DNA from: Pythium myriotylum
Lineage: Eukaryota > Oomycota > Peronosporomycetes > Pythiales > Pythiaceae
Length of the DNA stretch: 64,000 nucleotides
Direction of reading: 5' to 3'
Assembly (NCBI GenBank): GCA_023091665.1
Contig: JALJCQ010000008.1
Span: 310,001 to 374,000 of the forward strand
This document shows, piece by piece, positions 9,642-18,991 of this stretch. Each line of letters starts with the position of its first letter. Position 1 is the stretch's first letter. Made by a program: the position numbers and the translations under genes. The notes under the pieces were generated by a model. The model was not told the DNA's origin. It saw only the letters and a program-made list of their open reading frames with translations, and did not search any database.

Positions 9642-10577
9642 ATGCACGCGACGCGGCGGCGGCGGCGCCCGCGCCCCTGGGCCGCGCTCGGCGTCGCGGC
9701 GGCGCTCGCGCCCTGGCCCGCGGCGGCCAACCACGTGAGCGCCACGGGCACCAACGACGTGCTCGCCAACGTGTCGCCACCCGTCGAAGAGCGCGAGACC
9801 GGACCGCTCGACGGCGTCAACATGACCCAAGTGCTCGAGAACATCGGACGCGTCGAGTGCAACGCCGACGTCGCGGCCACCGTGACCAAGTTCATGGACG
9901 TGAACAAACTCATGGTCGACACGTGCACGAAAGACTCGGGCTTCCAGCTGAGCACGGTCGCGACCGCGCTGCCCGAGGCCGAGCAGACCAAGCGCATTTG
10001 CAACTCGCCCAACTGCATGGACCTCTTCACAGGCATCATCCTCGCCAGGCTGCCCGAGTGCGAGCTCAAGCGGTACTCGCCGCGCTCGCTCGCTGAGAGC
10101 ATGGTGCGCGTGCGCGTCGACCTGCAGAACAAGCGCGACGCGCCGACCGCCAAGCAGCTCGCCGAGCTCTACACGACGAACCGCGTGATCAACTATTTAA
10201 TTGACAGCCCGGAGATCCAGACGCGCGTGAACCCGCCGTTCAACGCCACCGAGGTCTCGCTGCTCATGAACCCGCTCAACATCAACCACGACATCGTCAT
10301 CACCAAGGACATGGCCGTGTACCGAACCGAGTCCAAGGGCTCGTCGGCCGGCTCGTCGGCGCCATCCTCGGCCTCGCCGAGTGCGGCGACCTCGACACCC
10401 AAGTCCAACTCGACCAGCCCGTCGAGTCCCATCTCCGCTGACGTCGAGGGCATCGACGGCTCCGGCCTCCCGCTTCCTGAGAACCTCAAGTGGGCGTACC
10501 TCGTCGTGGGCATTTTCTGGCTCGCCGTCAACGCACTGTACTACTTTGTCATGGCGCGCAAAGCGCTTGACGAGTAA
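9642..10577 (+). CDS. Elicitin-like membrane-anchored protein 5
   Basis: 311 aa from the ATG at 9642. The start (a run of Arg, then WAALGVAAALAPWPAAA) is a signal peptide with a basic n-region. The core has C (VEC), C (DTC), then CNSPNC, the canonical elicitin C-4-C pair that genes 1-4 have lost, then PEC; it has no sixth cysteine, leaving an odd number (five). The gap between its second cysteine and CNSPNC also resembles classic elicitins (SGFQL..ATALP). The extension TNRVINYLI matches the cluster. A Ser/Pro/Thr stalk leads to a transmembrane helix (YLVVGIFWLAVNALYYFVMA) and a short charged tail, so it is probably membrane-spanning rather than GPI-linked. It may be nearest to the ancestral form. 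Confidence 0.85.
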   Translation: MHATRRRRRPRPWAALGVAAALAPWPAAANHVSATGTNDVLANVSPPVEERETGPLDGVNMTQVLENIGRVECNADVAATVTKFMDVNKLMVDTCTKDSGFQLSTVATALPEAEQTKRICNSPNCMDLFTGIILARLPECELKRYSPRSLAESMVRVRVDLQNKRDAPTAKQLAELYTTNRVINYLIDSPEIQTRVNPPFNATEVSLLMNPLNINHDIVITKDMAVYRTESKGSSAGSSAPSSASPSAATSTPKSNSTSPSSPISADVEGIDGSGLPLPENLKWAYLVVGIFWLAVNALYYFVMARKALDE

Positions 10578-10745
10578 GCCAACTAGTGGCCACGACTAGG
10601 AACAGAAACACAACAGGCAGATACTTATCGTCAATAGAGAACATGCGCGCACTGTTCGCGTAGAAAAATTTGCAACTACATGTATTTTGTCGATGGAAGC
10701 TTTTCGGAAATCAAGTAAACAAGAGGAAAAATATTGCCAAGCCTT

Positions 10746-11718
10746 TTAACCACGGCGGCGCTTGTCGTCGTCGTCGCGGTTGTTCTTCTCCGAGTTCCTG
10801 AGCAGGATCGCCAGAATGCGGACAAAGATCGACACGAAGTCTGATTTGTAGGCAAAGGATGTGAGCGATCAGATATCCGAGATAGCACTTTGAAAGCCAT
10901 CGACGTACCAAGGAAGAGGTCGAGCGCGTGCTTGAGCGAGTCCTTATCACCGATGAGAGCGCGCTCGATGATCATCTGCGTGTCGAAGATCACGTAACCG
11001 CAGAAGATCGCGAGGCCAACGTACTAAAAAGATACACCGGGCAAATCAATCTCGTCAAACAGTTGGAGAAGTCTGGAAGAAGGGACGTACCAGGTTGGTC
11101 ACATAGATGGCGTTCGAGCGCCAGAAAAGGTTGATCAGATTAGCCCACATGAGCATGGAGAGCCCCGAGGAGAGGATGGCGCCGAGGTACAGGTACGAGC
11201 GGCGCTGCGCGAGCATCGCGCTGGCCGAGAAGCAGAGGAACACGGTCGTCGTCATCAGGCTGTCAACAACTCCACGTCAGTACTTCTCTCCACCCAACCT
11301 ATCTCGGAGAAAAATAACCAAATCCCACGTACAAGGCCGTGATGAGCACGGACGGGTCGATCTCGAGCGCGATGTCGACGATAGATGCGAGGCTGAGGCC
11401 GACCGAGGCGGCGACACCCATGAGGATCGCAAAGCGCTTGTTGTAGTGCTGCACGGGCTCGCACATGAGCCAGATCGAGCCGCCGATCGAGCCCACGAGG
11501 CTGACCATGGCGAACGTGCCCGAGTTCTCGACCGCGTAGAGCGGCGTGGGCGCGAGCAGCAGCGCGGCGCCGCAGCCGAGCGCGGCGCTGAGCACGCAGG
11601 CGGCGAGCGTCGCGTAGACGCGCACGAGGTGGCGCTGCACATCGGAGGGGATGCCGCTGGTCTGAAGCAGCGCCTTGACGCTCCAGGTGGAGCTCGGCGT
11701 GGCGAACGTCGTCGACAT
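10746..11718 (-). CDS. Bax inhibitor-1 family protein (BI-1/TMBIM6-like), copy A
   Basis: A multi-pass ER membrane protein that suppresses cell death and modulates ER calcium. Four exons: 11718-11333, 11259-11091, 11023-10909 and 10840-10746, joined at donors GTACGTGG, GTACGTCC and GTACGTCG with acceptors GACAG, TTTAG and TCAG. The spliced frame is 254 aa, without stops and with every junction in family register: SGIPSDVQRHLVRVYATL, ITAFLMTTTVFLCFSASA, YVGLAIFCGYVIFDTQMI, LDLFLDFVSIFVRILAIL. The charged C-terminus (NNRDDDDKRRRG) is typical of BI-1. A paralogue with the same intron positions lies at 15.2-16.2 kb. Confidence 0.93.
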
Positions 11719-12103
11719 GGTTGCGGTCGTCGAGAGAGCGAGCGAGAGAGGAAGTGAGCTGCTCAGGAGCTCTTGTCGGTCTTGACACGCGGTCGTCTTT
11801 GTGCAAAACTTGGACGAAGAACTGAGCCGAGGTTGCGCGAAGGTAACGCAAGAATGATGGTCATTGGTCTAGAATTCAAGAACAAGCTCGAAAAGATTCG
11901 GAGCTCTATGCGACGTGTGAGCACACCATTGGCGAGAAATTCGGACATGGATGATTTTGTGTTAGGGTGGACAGGCCCGCGCGCGGCGGACGATGGGTCG
12001 CCGACATGCTTTGCGCCATCCGATGCTGGAGGCCAAAGGGGTCTCGTTTCTGGCGACCGGAGTCGTGGGGACTAGATACGCAGTGGGTTCCTTCAAGCCA
12101 TGC
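11719..12103. other. Spacer between BI-1 copy A and the SDR gene
   Basis: 385 bp upstream of BI-1 copy A and downstream of the SDR gene, both on minus. No gene is seen. Confidence 0.4.
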
Positions 12104-13117
12104 CTAGAACTGGAACTGCAGCTTGGCCAGCCGCTCGCTCTCGGACCAGAGCTTGGCCGCGTAATCTGGTGACTTGCTCACGTTGCCAGGCTCCTCGTGG
12201 ATCGGGTAGCCAGTCATGTTGTTGCGGCCGTCGGGTCCGAAGTACTCATCGGCCTTGACACCTGGTGACGTGGCCGCGTTCAGCGACGGCAGCGCTCCGT
12301 ACTCAGCGGTCTGGCAGACCGGAAGCAGCATAATGAGCCGGAAAATGAGACTCTTGATCCAGCCGCCGTTCGAGAGCATTGGGCCCTGGAGATTCGTCTT
12401 GCAGAAGCCCGGCTGCGCGGCCACAGCGATGACGTTCGAGACGCCGTTGGCGCGTAGACGGCGGTTGAGCTCAAACGTGAAGAGCAGATTGTAGAGCTTG
12501 GTGTTCTGGTACACGACCATGTCGTCGTACTTGTTCTTGGGCGTCACGAGTTCGTCGATGTCCACCTTAGCGTCACGGTGCACGAAGCTGCTCACGTTAA
12601 CGACGCGCGCGCTCGCGCTCTTCTTGAGCAGCTCGAGCAGCTGCGCCGTGAGCGCAAAATGGCCCAAGTGGTTCGTCGCGAACTGCGACTCAACGCCGTC
12701 GACGCTGAGCGAGTACGGCACCGCCATGATGCCGGCGTTGTTGACAAGCACATCGAGACGGTCGTTGCTCGCCTTGAACGCGTCCGCAAACGCACGTACG
12801 CTGGCGAGGCTGCTCACGTCGAGCTGACGGAACTCGACCGAGCCTGCGCCTGGAGAGAGCTTGAGCTCCTCTTGGATCTTCGAGACAGCCTCTTTGGCCT
12901 TGGCCTCGCTTCGGCACGCGATCACGACGTCGGCGCCGTGGCGAGCGAGCTCGAGCGCCGTGACGTAACCGATGCCCGAGTTGGCACCCGTGATCACCAC
13001 GCGCTTGCCCTTCTGGGAGGTGATCTTGGAGGCGTCCCACTTGGCTGGCACGGCGTCGCTCATGGATGAAAGTCGTTGGAGGGCTTGTGGAGAAGGAGGG
13101 AATTCGAATTGTGCCAT
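12104..13117 (-). CDS. Short-chain dehydrogenase/reductase (retinol dehydrogenase/WWOX-like)
   Basis: 337 aa, intronless, ATG at 13117. An NAD(P)-dependent oxidoreductase with the Rossmann motif TGANSGIG (residues 43-50), NNAGIM (126-131), Asn149, Ser177 in VVNVSSF, and the catalytic YQNTK pair Tyr203/Lys207. The arrangement is that of the retinol dehydrogenase/WW-domain-oxidoreductase subfamily, whose members reduce or oxidise retinoid, steroid or lipid carbonyls. The substrate here is unknown. There is no signal peptide; a hydrophobic region around residues 260-275 (LIFRLIMLLPV) may associate with membranes. Confidence 0.9.
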   Translation of the reverse strand: MAQFEFPPSPQALQRLSSMSDAVPAKWDASKITSQKGKRVVITGANSGIGYVTALELARHGADVVIACRSEAKAKEAVSKIQEELKLSPGAGSVEFRQLDVSSLASVRAFADAFKASNDRLDVLVNNAGIMAVPYSLSVDGVESQFATNHLGHFALTAQLLELLKKSASARVVNVSSFVHRDAKVDIDELVTPKNKYDDMVVYQNTKLYNLLFTFELNRRLRANGVSNVIAVAAQPGFCKTNLQGPMLSNGGWIKSLIFRLIMLLPVCQTAEYGALPSLNAATSPGVKADEYFGPDGRNNMTGYPIHEEPGNVSKSPDYAAKLWSESERLAKLQFQF

Positions 13118-13674
13118 GAGATGGACACATTACTGAGGGCTGGTCGCCATGGGAGCCTTCATTGCGAAGATCCTGTCGAAGTTGGACGATGATGATCCAG
13201 TTGCAGTGGTTAAGTTGATCCAGACCACCTTCGTCTGGATCATCACCGACACGATTGGCTTGGAACAACAATTTTACGATTCGGATTGGATGAAAACGCA
13301 TTGATGAGTCCCACAACATGGCTTCATCATCAACGCTTCCCGCACGATGATGACGACGTCGTTTGGCTCCTGATCCAGAGAAGCTTTCTGGGTCCTGGCA
13401 ACAAACGCCTCCCTCTCCATCCTTGGACTTCTCCCCGTTCGAGATCTCCTCACGGTGCCTTGGGTGGCCAAACTTTGCTCTTCTAACCCCAACCATAACG
13501 GAGACCTTCGAGGGGATCTCGCATCTACAATAAACTGTCCGATGGCGATGGGGTAAAGCAATTGCTACGTCGGAGCTGGAAACCCACACGAAGAAACGAC
13601 AATAGTCCCTGCTAACTCAAGATTCACTATTCCAAAAGCAGATTTGGTGAAAGAATCCGCGCCGTCCGCCATCT
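13118..13674. other. Spacer between the SDR and PEP mutase family genes
   Basis: 557 bp between two minus-strand genes. It is less GC-rich than the genes, with only accidental short frames. Confidence 0.4.
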
Positions 13675-14749
13675 TCACTTTTTGGAGGAATAGCGCGCTT
13701 CCTCAGCGTTGTACTCCGTGAAGCCTACAACATCCTTGACGTGCTCAAAGTCGCAAAGCATGGCGTCCAGCGCGGCGTCGGGCGAAGCGTTTGAGCCGTC
13801 TTGCTGCGTCTCGGGCGCCTGCTGCTTGAGCAGCTCCAGCGACTGCTCCATGGCCTTGATGCCCACGTTCAGCAGCGTGGCAGGATACGTGGCGAGTTTG
13901 TAGCCGAGCTCGGCGAGCTGAGCGGGGGACGCGATTGGGTTGGGCCCACGCTCAATCAAAGTGATCATCTTGGGCCCGGGCACTTGTTTGCAGTACTCGC
14001 GCATATCCTCGATACTACGTGGCGCGTCCAAGAAGGTAACGTCGGCGCCGATTCGCACGAACTCCTTGCATCGCTCGATCGCTTCTTCGAGCGAATGCGG
14101 ACCGCGCGCGTCCGTTCTCGCGACGATCACAATGTCGAAGTTGCCTTCTTTGCGGGCGTCGACGGCCGCCTGAATGCGCTGGTAGGCCTCTTTCCGCGAG
14201 ACCACGGCCTTTCCAGAGGTGTGGCCACAGCGCTTGGGCGAGACCTGGTCTTCCAGCATGATCCCAGCCATGCCGGCCTGCGCGTACGCCGTGACCGTGC
14301 GCTTGACGTTGACAGCGTTGCCGTAGCCCGTGTCGGCGTCGCCGATGCACGGGATCTGCTTGAGCGCCGCATTAATGTCCGTTGCCGAGCTCAACATCTC
14401 GCCGAAGGAGATTAGCTGTGTATCGGGGAATCCATGGGCAGCCGAGACGCCGAAGCCCGTCATGAATGTCACGTCGAAGCCTGCATAGCCGCATTTAGTC
14501 AGTCATTCGCACGGTCCCTCCAGGTGGAAGGTTTCCCCACGCACCTGCACGCTCGATGAGTCTGGCTGTAAGCCCATTGAAGCAGCACGGCATCATCACG
14601 ATGCCATCGCGTTCTATGAACAAAGACGCAACGCATTAGCGACTGCTACCCTGCGCTGAAGCCTTGACTTGTGGCATACGTAGCAGCTCACGGAGCTTGG
14701 CCACGCGCTGCGGCTGCGCGAGACGCTGCATCTTGGTCAGTGAGACCAT
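13675..14749 (-). CDS. PEP mutase/isocitrate lyase superfamily enzyme (2-methylisocitrate lyase-like)
   Basis: Three exons: 14749-14680, 14613-14545 and 14480-13675, with introns of 66 and 64 nt (donors GTATGC and GTGCGT, acceptors CATAG and TGCAG). The spliced product has 314 aa and restores the family N-terminus (LRELLQRDGIVMMPCCFNGLTARLIERAGFDVTFMTG), which the last exon alone lacks. Metal-binding DADTGYGN (94-101), LEDQ (122-125) and the loop KRCGH (129-133, catalytic Cys131) are present. Members of this superfamily cleave or rearrange C-C or C-P bonds next to a carboxylate; methylisocitrate lyase or a related lyase is the best guess. A branch-like ACTGACTAA precedes the second acceptor. 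A downstream in-frame ATG at 14731 could also start it. Confidence 0.9.
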
Positions 14750-15242
14750 CAAAGGCAGCAGCGATGGTCTTCTCGCGATCAGCTGCTATGCTGCAGTGGA
14801 TATCGCGGTCCACGATTGCTCAACCACTCAGCTGCGTCTCGAAGAGATGCGACAAACTGTCTTCCAGCTGTCTGCCTTTCCTTGTTGTTGAGTGAGCGTC
14901 TGGGTTCCAATCTATGGGCATGTGACTCACTGATGCTCAGACAACAGAAAGGGGTCTTTTCATGTCAGAGCTTGGCTAGGATACTTGCCACTGATGAGTC
15001 GTATGTGACGAGTATCGCAGCCAAGGACAGCTGGAAGTGACACTTGTGCCCTCGTGCAAATCACGCTGAGCCGGGTATTTCCCACGCAATCGATGCGACA
15101 GGCGTCATTCACACTGTGGAGTAGCAGTTTGGGTGAGAGTTCCATCCATGGATGATCAGGTTCAAGATGAAGTTGAAAAACAAGAATTGTGTCGTGTTCT
15201 GATCTCAAAGCGACACGGCTAGCTCGTCTTACACGACGGCGT
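14750..15242. other. Spacer upstream of the PEP mutase family gene
   Basis: 493 bp between two minus-strand genes. No RNA gene or credible frame was found. Confidence 0.4.
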
Positions 15243-16197
15243 CTACGCGGCCGACTCTCCGAGCAACGGCTTGCTCTCTCGGTCGTTATTACGCTTGGCG
15301 CATTGGGTGAGGATGATGAGGATCCGAATGAAGATTTGGACCAGTTCTACCCAGCAGGACAGTCAGCTACAACTGTCGAATCTCGCATACCACGATCGAG
15401 AGACTCACGCATCAGGATAGTGAGGGCGTCATTCAGCGCGTCCATATCGCCTTCGCTGGCCTTGAGGATGATACACTCAGTCTGCATCAAGACCATGAGG
15501 CAGTACGCCGCGACACCGAGGAACTGGCCATCGCAAGCGATGTTAGCATCGTCACCTGCCTTTCTCTCGAGGCGGAACAGCACTCACCAGGCTCACGGTC
15601 GCGAGCGTGCTTGACTGTATGAAGAAGTTCAACACGACGAGCACTGCGTTGACGACCGCGAGCACCACAACGATGATGAGGGACGCAACGATGTAGAGCC
15701 ACATGCCTTCCTGCGGTGCGATGAGCACAGCAAAAGAGAAGCAGACCATGACGGCCATGGTCATCACGCTGGACCACACGTCACCATTACATTACCCATG
15801 CACCACGAGTCGGTTTACCCCCCTTTTCGTCTACTCACAAGGCCGTCAGGATGATCGACGGGTCCGTGTCGGGCGCGGGGCCCACAAAGATCGCCAGCAT
15901 CAGCCCCGCGCTCGCGCTCGTGGCCATGGTAATAGCGTATCGCTTGCCTGTGGCCTCCTTTGGCGTGACGTTGAGCCGCCAGCAGCCGATGCCAAAGAGC
16001 ACGCTGCTCACGATCCACATGGTGGTGGGCCACGAAGGGACCCAGGGCGCTAAGACGAGCACGGCGACGCAGCCGACGGCAGCCGCGAGAATGCAGAGCG
16101 CGAGCACCGCGTAGACGCGCACGAGGTAGAGACGCACGGAGAACGTGAGACGCACGCTGTCGAGCGAGTCATCGGGCTCCGTCGAGGCCTTGGTCAT
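15243..16197 (-). CDS. Bax inhibitor-1 family protein, copy B
   Basis: Paralogue of copy A with exons 16197-15839, 15768-15588, 15523-15409 and 15346-15243 (252 aa). All three introns are at homologous positions and phases, and exon 3 is 115 nt in both copies. Donors are GTGAGTA, GTGAGTG and GTGAGTC. The product reads LVRVYAVLAL, LTAFVMTMAVMVCFSFAVL, FLGVAAYCLMVLMQTECII and LVQIFIRILIILTQCAKRNN, then a short tail ending ESAA. It lacks the SGIPSDVQRHL segment of copy A and is clearly diverged, with Tyr/Asp residues of the FCGYVIFDTQ helix replaced (AYCLMVLMQTE), so its function may differ. Two ATGs lie further upstream (16242 and 16236). Confidence 0.88.
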
Positions 16198-16486
16198 GGT
16201 CGAGCGGCAGGACGGAGAATGAGAGATCCGCCACATCGGCATCCAGAGTCTCAGCCAAAGTGAATCGTGTGCGTATCACATATATATCACATCTCATATA
16301 TACGCTATGACAGGTACATTTACTGTCTACTACCACATTAGGGTATCTAATTTCTGCCTTATATCCATTTCCAAAGGCTCTACCTGCCCATGACTCGAAT
16401 TGAAGAAAGACACCGAGTGAGAGACAGAGGAATTGCGATTGATTTCTCGGGGGCTAAGCATGCAAAAAAAAAAAACTACGCCAAAG

Positions 16487-18109
16487 CTATGAATTGCGTG
16501 GAAACATTCGATCGAGCCATTCCGAATCATGCGCTGGATCCAATTTGGCTCCTCCACGTGCGCCTTCAGGCCAATCAATACCCGGACTCATCCCATGAGG
16601 ATAAACGTCGACGCCAGCAACACCCGCCCAGTCGAAGTCAATCACAACAGCCTTCTCTTGCGATCCATGGAGAAACACATTGGGCGGCCGAAAATCTCCA
16701 TGGACATAGTTATTTGCTCGCAAATCATCAAGCAACCGCTTCAGTTGGCTTCGGGCATTGTCAGGATTCGTAGCTTCCGCTATACTCTTAAGTTCCCATT
16801 GCTCCATCTCCACACGCCACCAAATACCGTTCGGGCAAGCTAAACCACAGCTCAACAATAGCGGTGCATGTCCTCTAGCTGCGCAGAAGCGGTGCACTGC
16901 TTCCCCATAGCGCCCTTCAACAAATTTGACGATTCTTCCATGACCATCTGCGTACACATTTCTCTTGATACGCACATAATTGAGCGTGCAACCTAATGGG
17001 AGACACGTAGCAGGAACCTTGTCGAGTTTATCTCGCGCATAGAAATCGCACAGCGCGTGGACGGCACGTTTTAGCGACGCCAGGCATAGCAACACAGGCT
17101 GTCGAAAATGGTTTGACGCAGCCATGTCAAGTGGAGGCGACAAATGCTCATGCACAATAGCTCCGTTGATGTTCAGCACGGCCGATACTCCTAGCCAAGG
17201 GCCTTCTAATTCCACCAACAATGCTGGAATCTCATATTCTTCCGAGTATCGCTCGAACATCGGCTGATGAATGTAGTAGCCAATGTTTTGCATTCCGGCG
17301 TCGCCTTTTCCCCGTTCCACTTTGACTGTCAAGTTCATGCACAACAATCCCCTTCGGGCGGATCTAATGGAACCGCTACTTAGAGATTTTTCATCGATAT
17401 GACGCTGAACCGCAAATTCAAGATATGACTGCATGAGTTCACGGAATTTGGTCGCTCGTTGTGCTTCAAGCGGATAATACTGTCGCATTGCCTCTGCAAA
17501 TTTTTCTGCGAACACCACGTCTTCAGCAGTTGTTTCAATTTTTCCTCGGCACCCACCAACAAACTCGTCGAAGATGGGATTGAGCAAAGTCAACGGAGGG
17601 ACATATTCAGGGCGAACAATTCGATCACAAATGATGCGATTATCTCGCAACAAGAACGACGACCAGGCGTTACGTTGGGCGAAAGAACTCGGCGTTTGAA
17701 GCTCGGCAGGTAACATTTTCACACGCTTCCTGGGTCGAGCAACAGGATCCTCGGTCGGAACCACCACCAACACGTGAATGTGATTGGGTTTCAGTTCTGG
17801 CATGTCCACGAGAAGCTCGCCAATCCCAGACTCCCCCTGTAGTTCATTCGCTTTGCGTGTCCGCGCTTCGATTAGAGCAGTTTTCTCTCCTTTCTTGAGC
17901 TTCTTCACGTCGTCAGTGCAGGATGCGAGCCATGAGTGTTCGTTGAGTCTAGCGAGAAACAACTGCAATTTCCGTGCATCACACTTGATCGCGTTTCTAT
18001 TCTTCGTCATAATGGCATTCTTCAGGTCATCCACCAACTCGCTAGCATCGATCTTCACGGAGAAGGCACTGCCCTTCTCGCCAACCAGCGCGCACACAAG
18101 CCTCAACAT
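16487..18109 (-). CDS. Crinkler (CRN) effector with LFLAR N-terminus and kinase-like C-terminus
   Basis: 540 aa, intronless. The N-terminus has the CRN ubiquitin-like opening (MLRLVCALVG..GSAFSVKIDAS), LFLAR at residues 50-54 in place of LFLAK, and the HVLVVVP motif (112-118) that ends the translocation/DWL module. A basic RPRKRVK stretch (125-131) could direct nuclear import. The C-terminal domain ends with a kinase-like signature: VHGDFRPPNV (His470, Asp472, Asn477) and VIDFDWAG (Asp491), as in the DFDWAG-type CRN C-termini of oomycetes. No classic signal peptide is seen, which is common in CRNs. CRNs are thought to enter host cells and act in the nucleus. The coding DNA is visibly lower in GC than its neighbours, which fits a rapidly evolving or mobile effector gene. 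Confidence 0.9.
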   Translation of the reverse strand: MLRLVCALVGEKGSAFSVKIDASELVDDLKNAIMTKNRNAIKCDARKLQLFLARLNEHSWLASCTDDVKKLKKGEKTALIEARTRKANELQGESGIGELLVDMPELKPNHIHVLVVVPTEDPVARPRKRVKMLPAELQTPSSFAQRNAWSSFLLRDNRIICDRIVRPEYVPPLTLLNPIFDEFVGGCRGKIETTAEDVVFAEKFAEAMRQYYPLEAQRATKFRELMQSYLEFAVQRHIDEKSLSSGSIRSARRGLLCMNLTVKVERGKGDAGMQNIGYYIHQPMFERYSEEYEIPALLVELEGPWLGVSAVLNINGAIVHEHLSPPLDMAASNHFRQPVLLCLASLKRAVHALCDFYARDKLDKVPATCLPLGCTLNYVRIKRNVYADGHGRIVKFVEGRYGEAVHRFCAARGHAPLLLSCGLACPNGIWWRVEMEQWELKSIAEATNPDNARSQLKRLLDDLRANNYVHGDFRPPNVFLHGSQEKAVVIDFDWAGVAGVDVYPHGMSPGIDWPEGARGGAKLDPAHDSEWLDRMFPRNS

Positions 18110-18991
18110 CCTTTTCCTTTCGCTCGTGCTTGGAGAATTCTCCGAGTCACCGTACCGCTACGCCTCAATTACAAGGCTTTACTATTGGAGACGACTTCTT
18201 ACGAAAGATGTTTTTGAAAGACAGGTTGTGTTAGTTCACACAGCCATCCCCAATCTCGCAGTCGTCGTGTCTTCTCCGCTCACGCACATCTCTTTCCAGA
18301 CAGTTCGTGCTGGATGGTTCAAATAAAAACCAAACTATAGCTTACTGCCGTGAACCCCGTGAGAACGCTGCCAACAGTCCGCTCAACTTCTCTTGTCCAG
18401 TGGTGGACTTGTGCATACTTTCGGATGGACACTATAACGCCCGAGAAGTCTCCGAGTCGTAGATCTTGCGAATAGCATCTCCAACATAATACTTTTTGCT
18501 GAAAAAAGAGGATCTTCGGACACCCCGTGCACATACGGTTCTCTACTATGATCGCGTGTGAAATGTTTGTGATCCAGGCTGACACATGAACTACCTTACC
18601 ATAGAAAGATGTAAAAGATTACCATCTCGACTTCATGGTGATCTCACCTAGCGTCTGAATTCGCCAAAAGCTCTCGTACCACCGTGCCTTCACTATTCTC
18701 CTGGATCCTCTTTTGCGCTCGTGGTCCGCTAATCTGGTCTATCATGATGCCTTGATCTGCGAGATGGATCTCGCTCGAGAGTGCATTGTTGTCTCGCTCG
18801 ACAGCGAGACAACGATGCGACTTCGTCAGCGTGGTATCTGTCGATAAGCTATTGAAGGAAGTGATTGAAAAGGACTTGGTGTTTGTGACACCACCATCTC
18901 TGATGTCTCAAATACGAAACCTTGCTATTAGATCTTTATCTGCACAACCTATCCACGATCAAGACCACACCAGACCATGTCAGAGAATTCG
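18110..18991. other. Spacer downstream of the Nup188-like gene, with a strong hairpin
   Basis: 880 bp between the CRN start and the end of the large minus-strand gene. It includes the hairpin at 18783-18818. A minus-strand frame (about 18610-18905) reads like protein near its end (EIHLADQGIMIDQISG) but has no ATG in a useful place and no splice link in register with the upstream exon. Confidence 0.4.
18783..18818. repeat. Inverted repeat, 16-bp stem and 4-nt loop
   Basis: GCATTGTTGTCTCGCT and AGCGAGACAACGATGC pair over 16 positions with a single G-T type mismatch around the loop CGAC. It lies about 170 nt beyond the end of the large minus-strand gene. Confidence 0.75.

Noticed and set aside
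18605..18905. Extra last exon of the Nup188-like gene with EIHLADQGIMIDQISG
   Set aside because: No acceptor in the right phase connects it to the donor at 19019, and it contains the hairpin.
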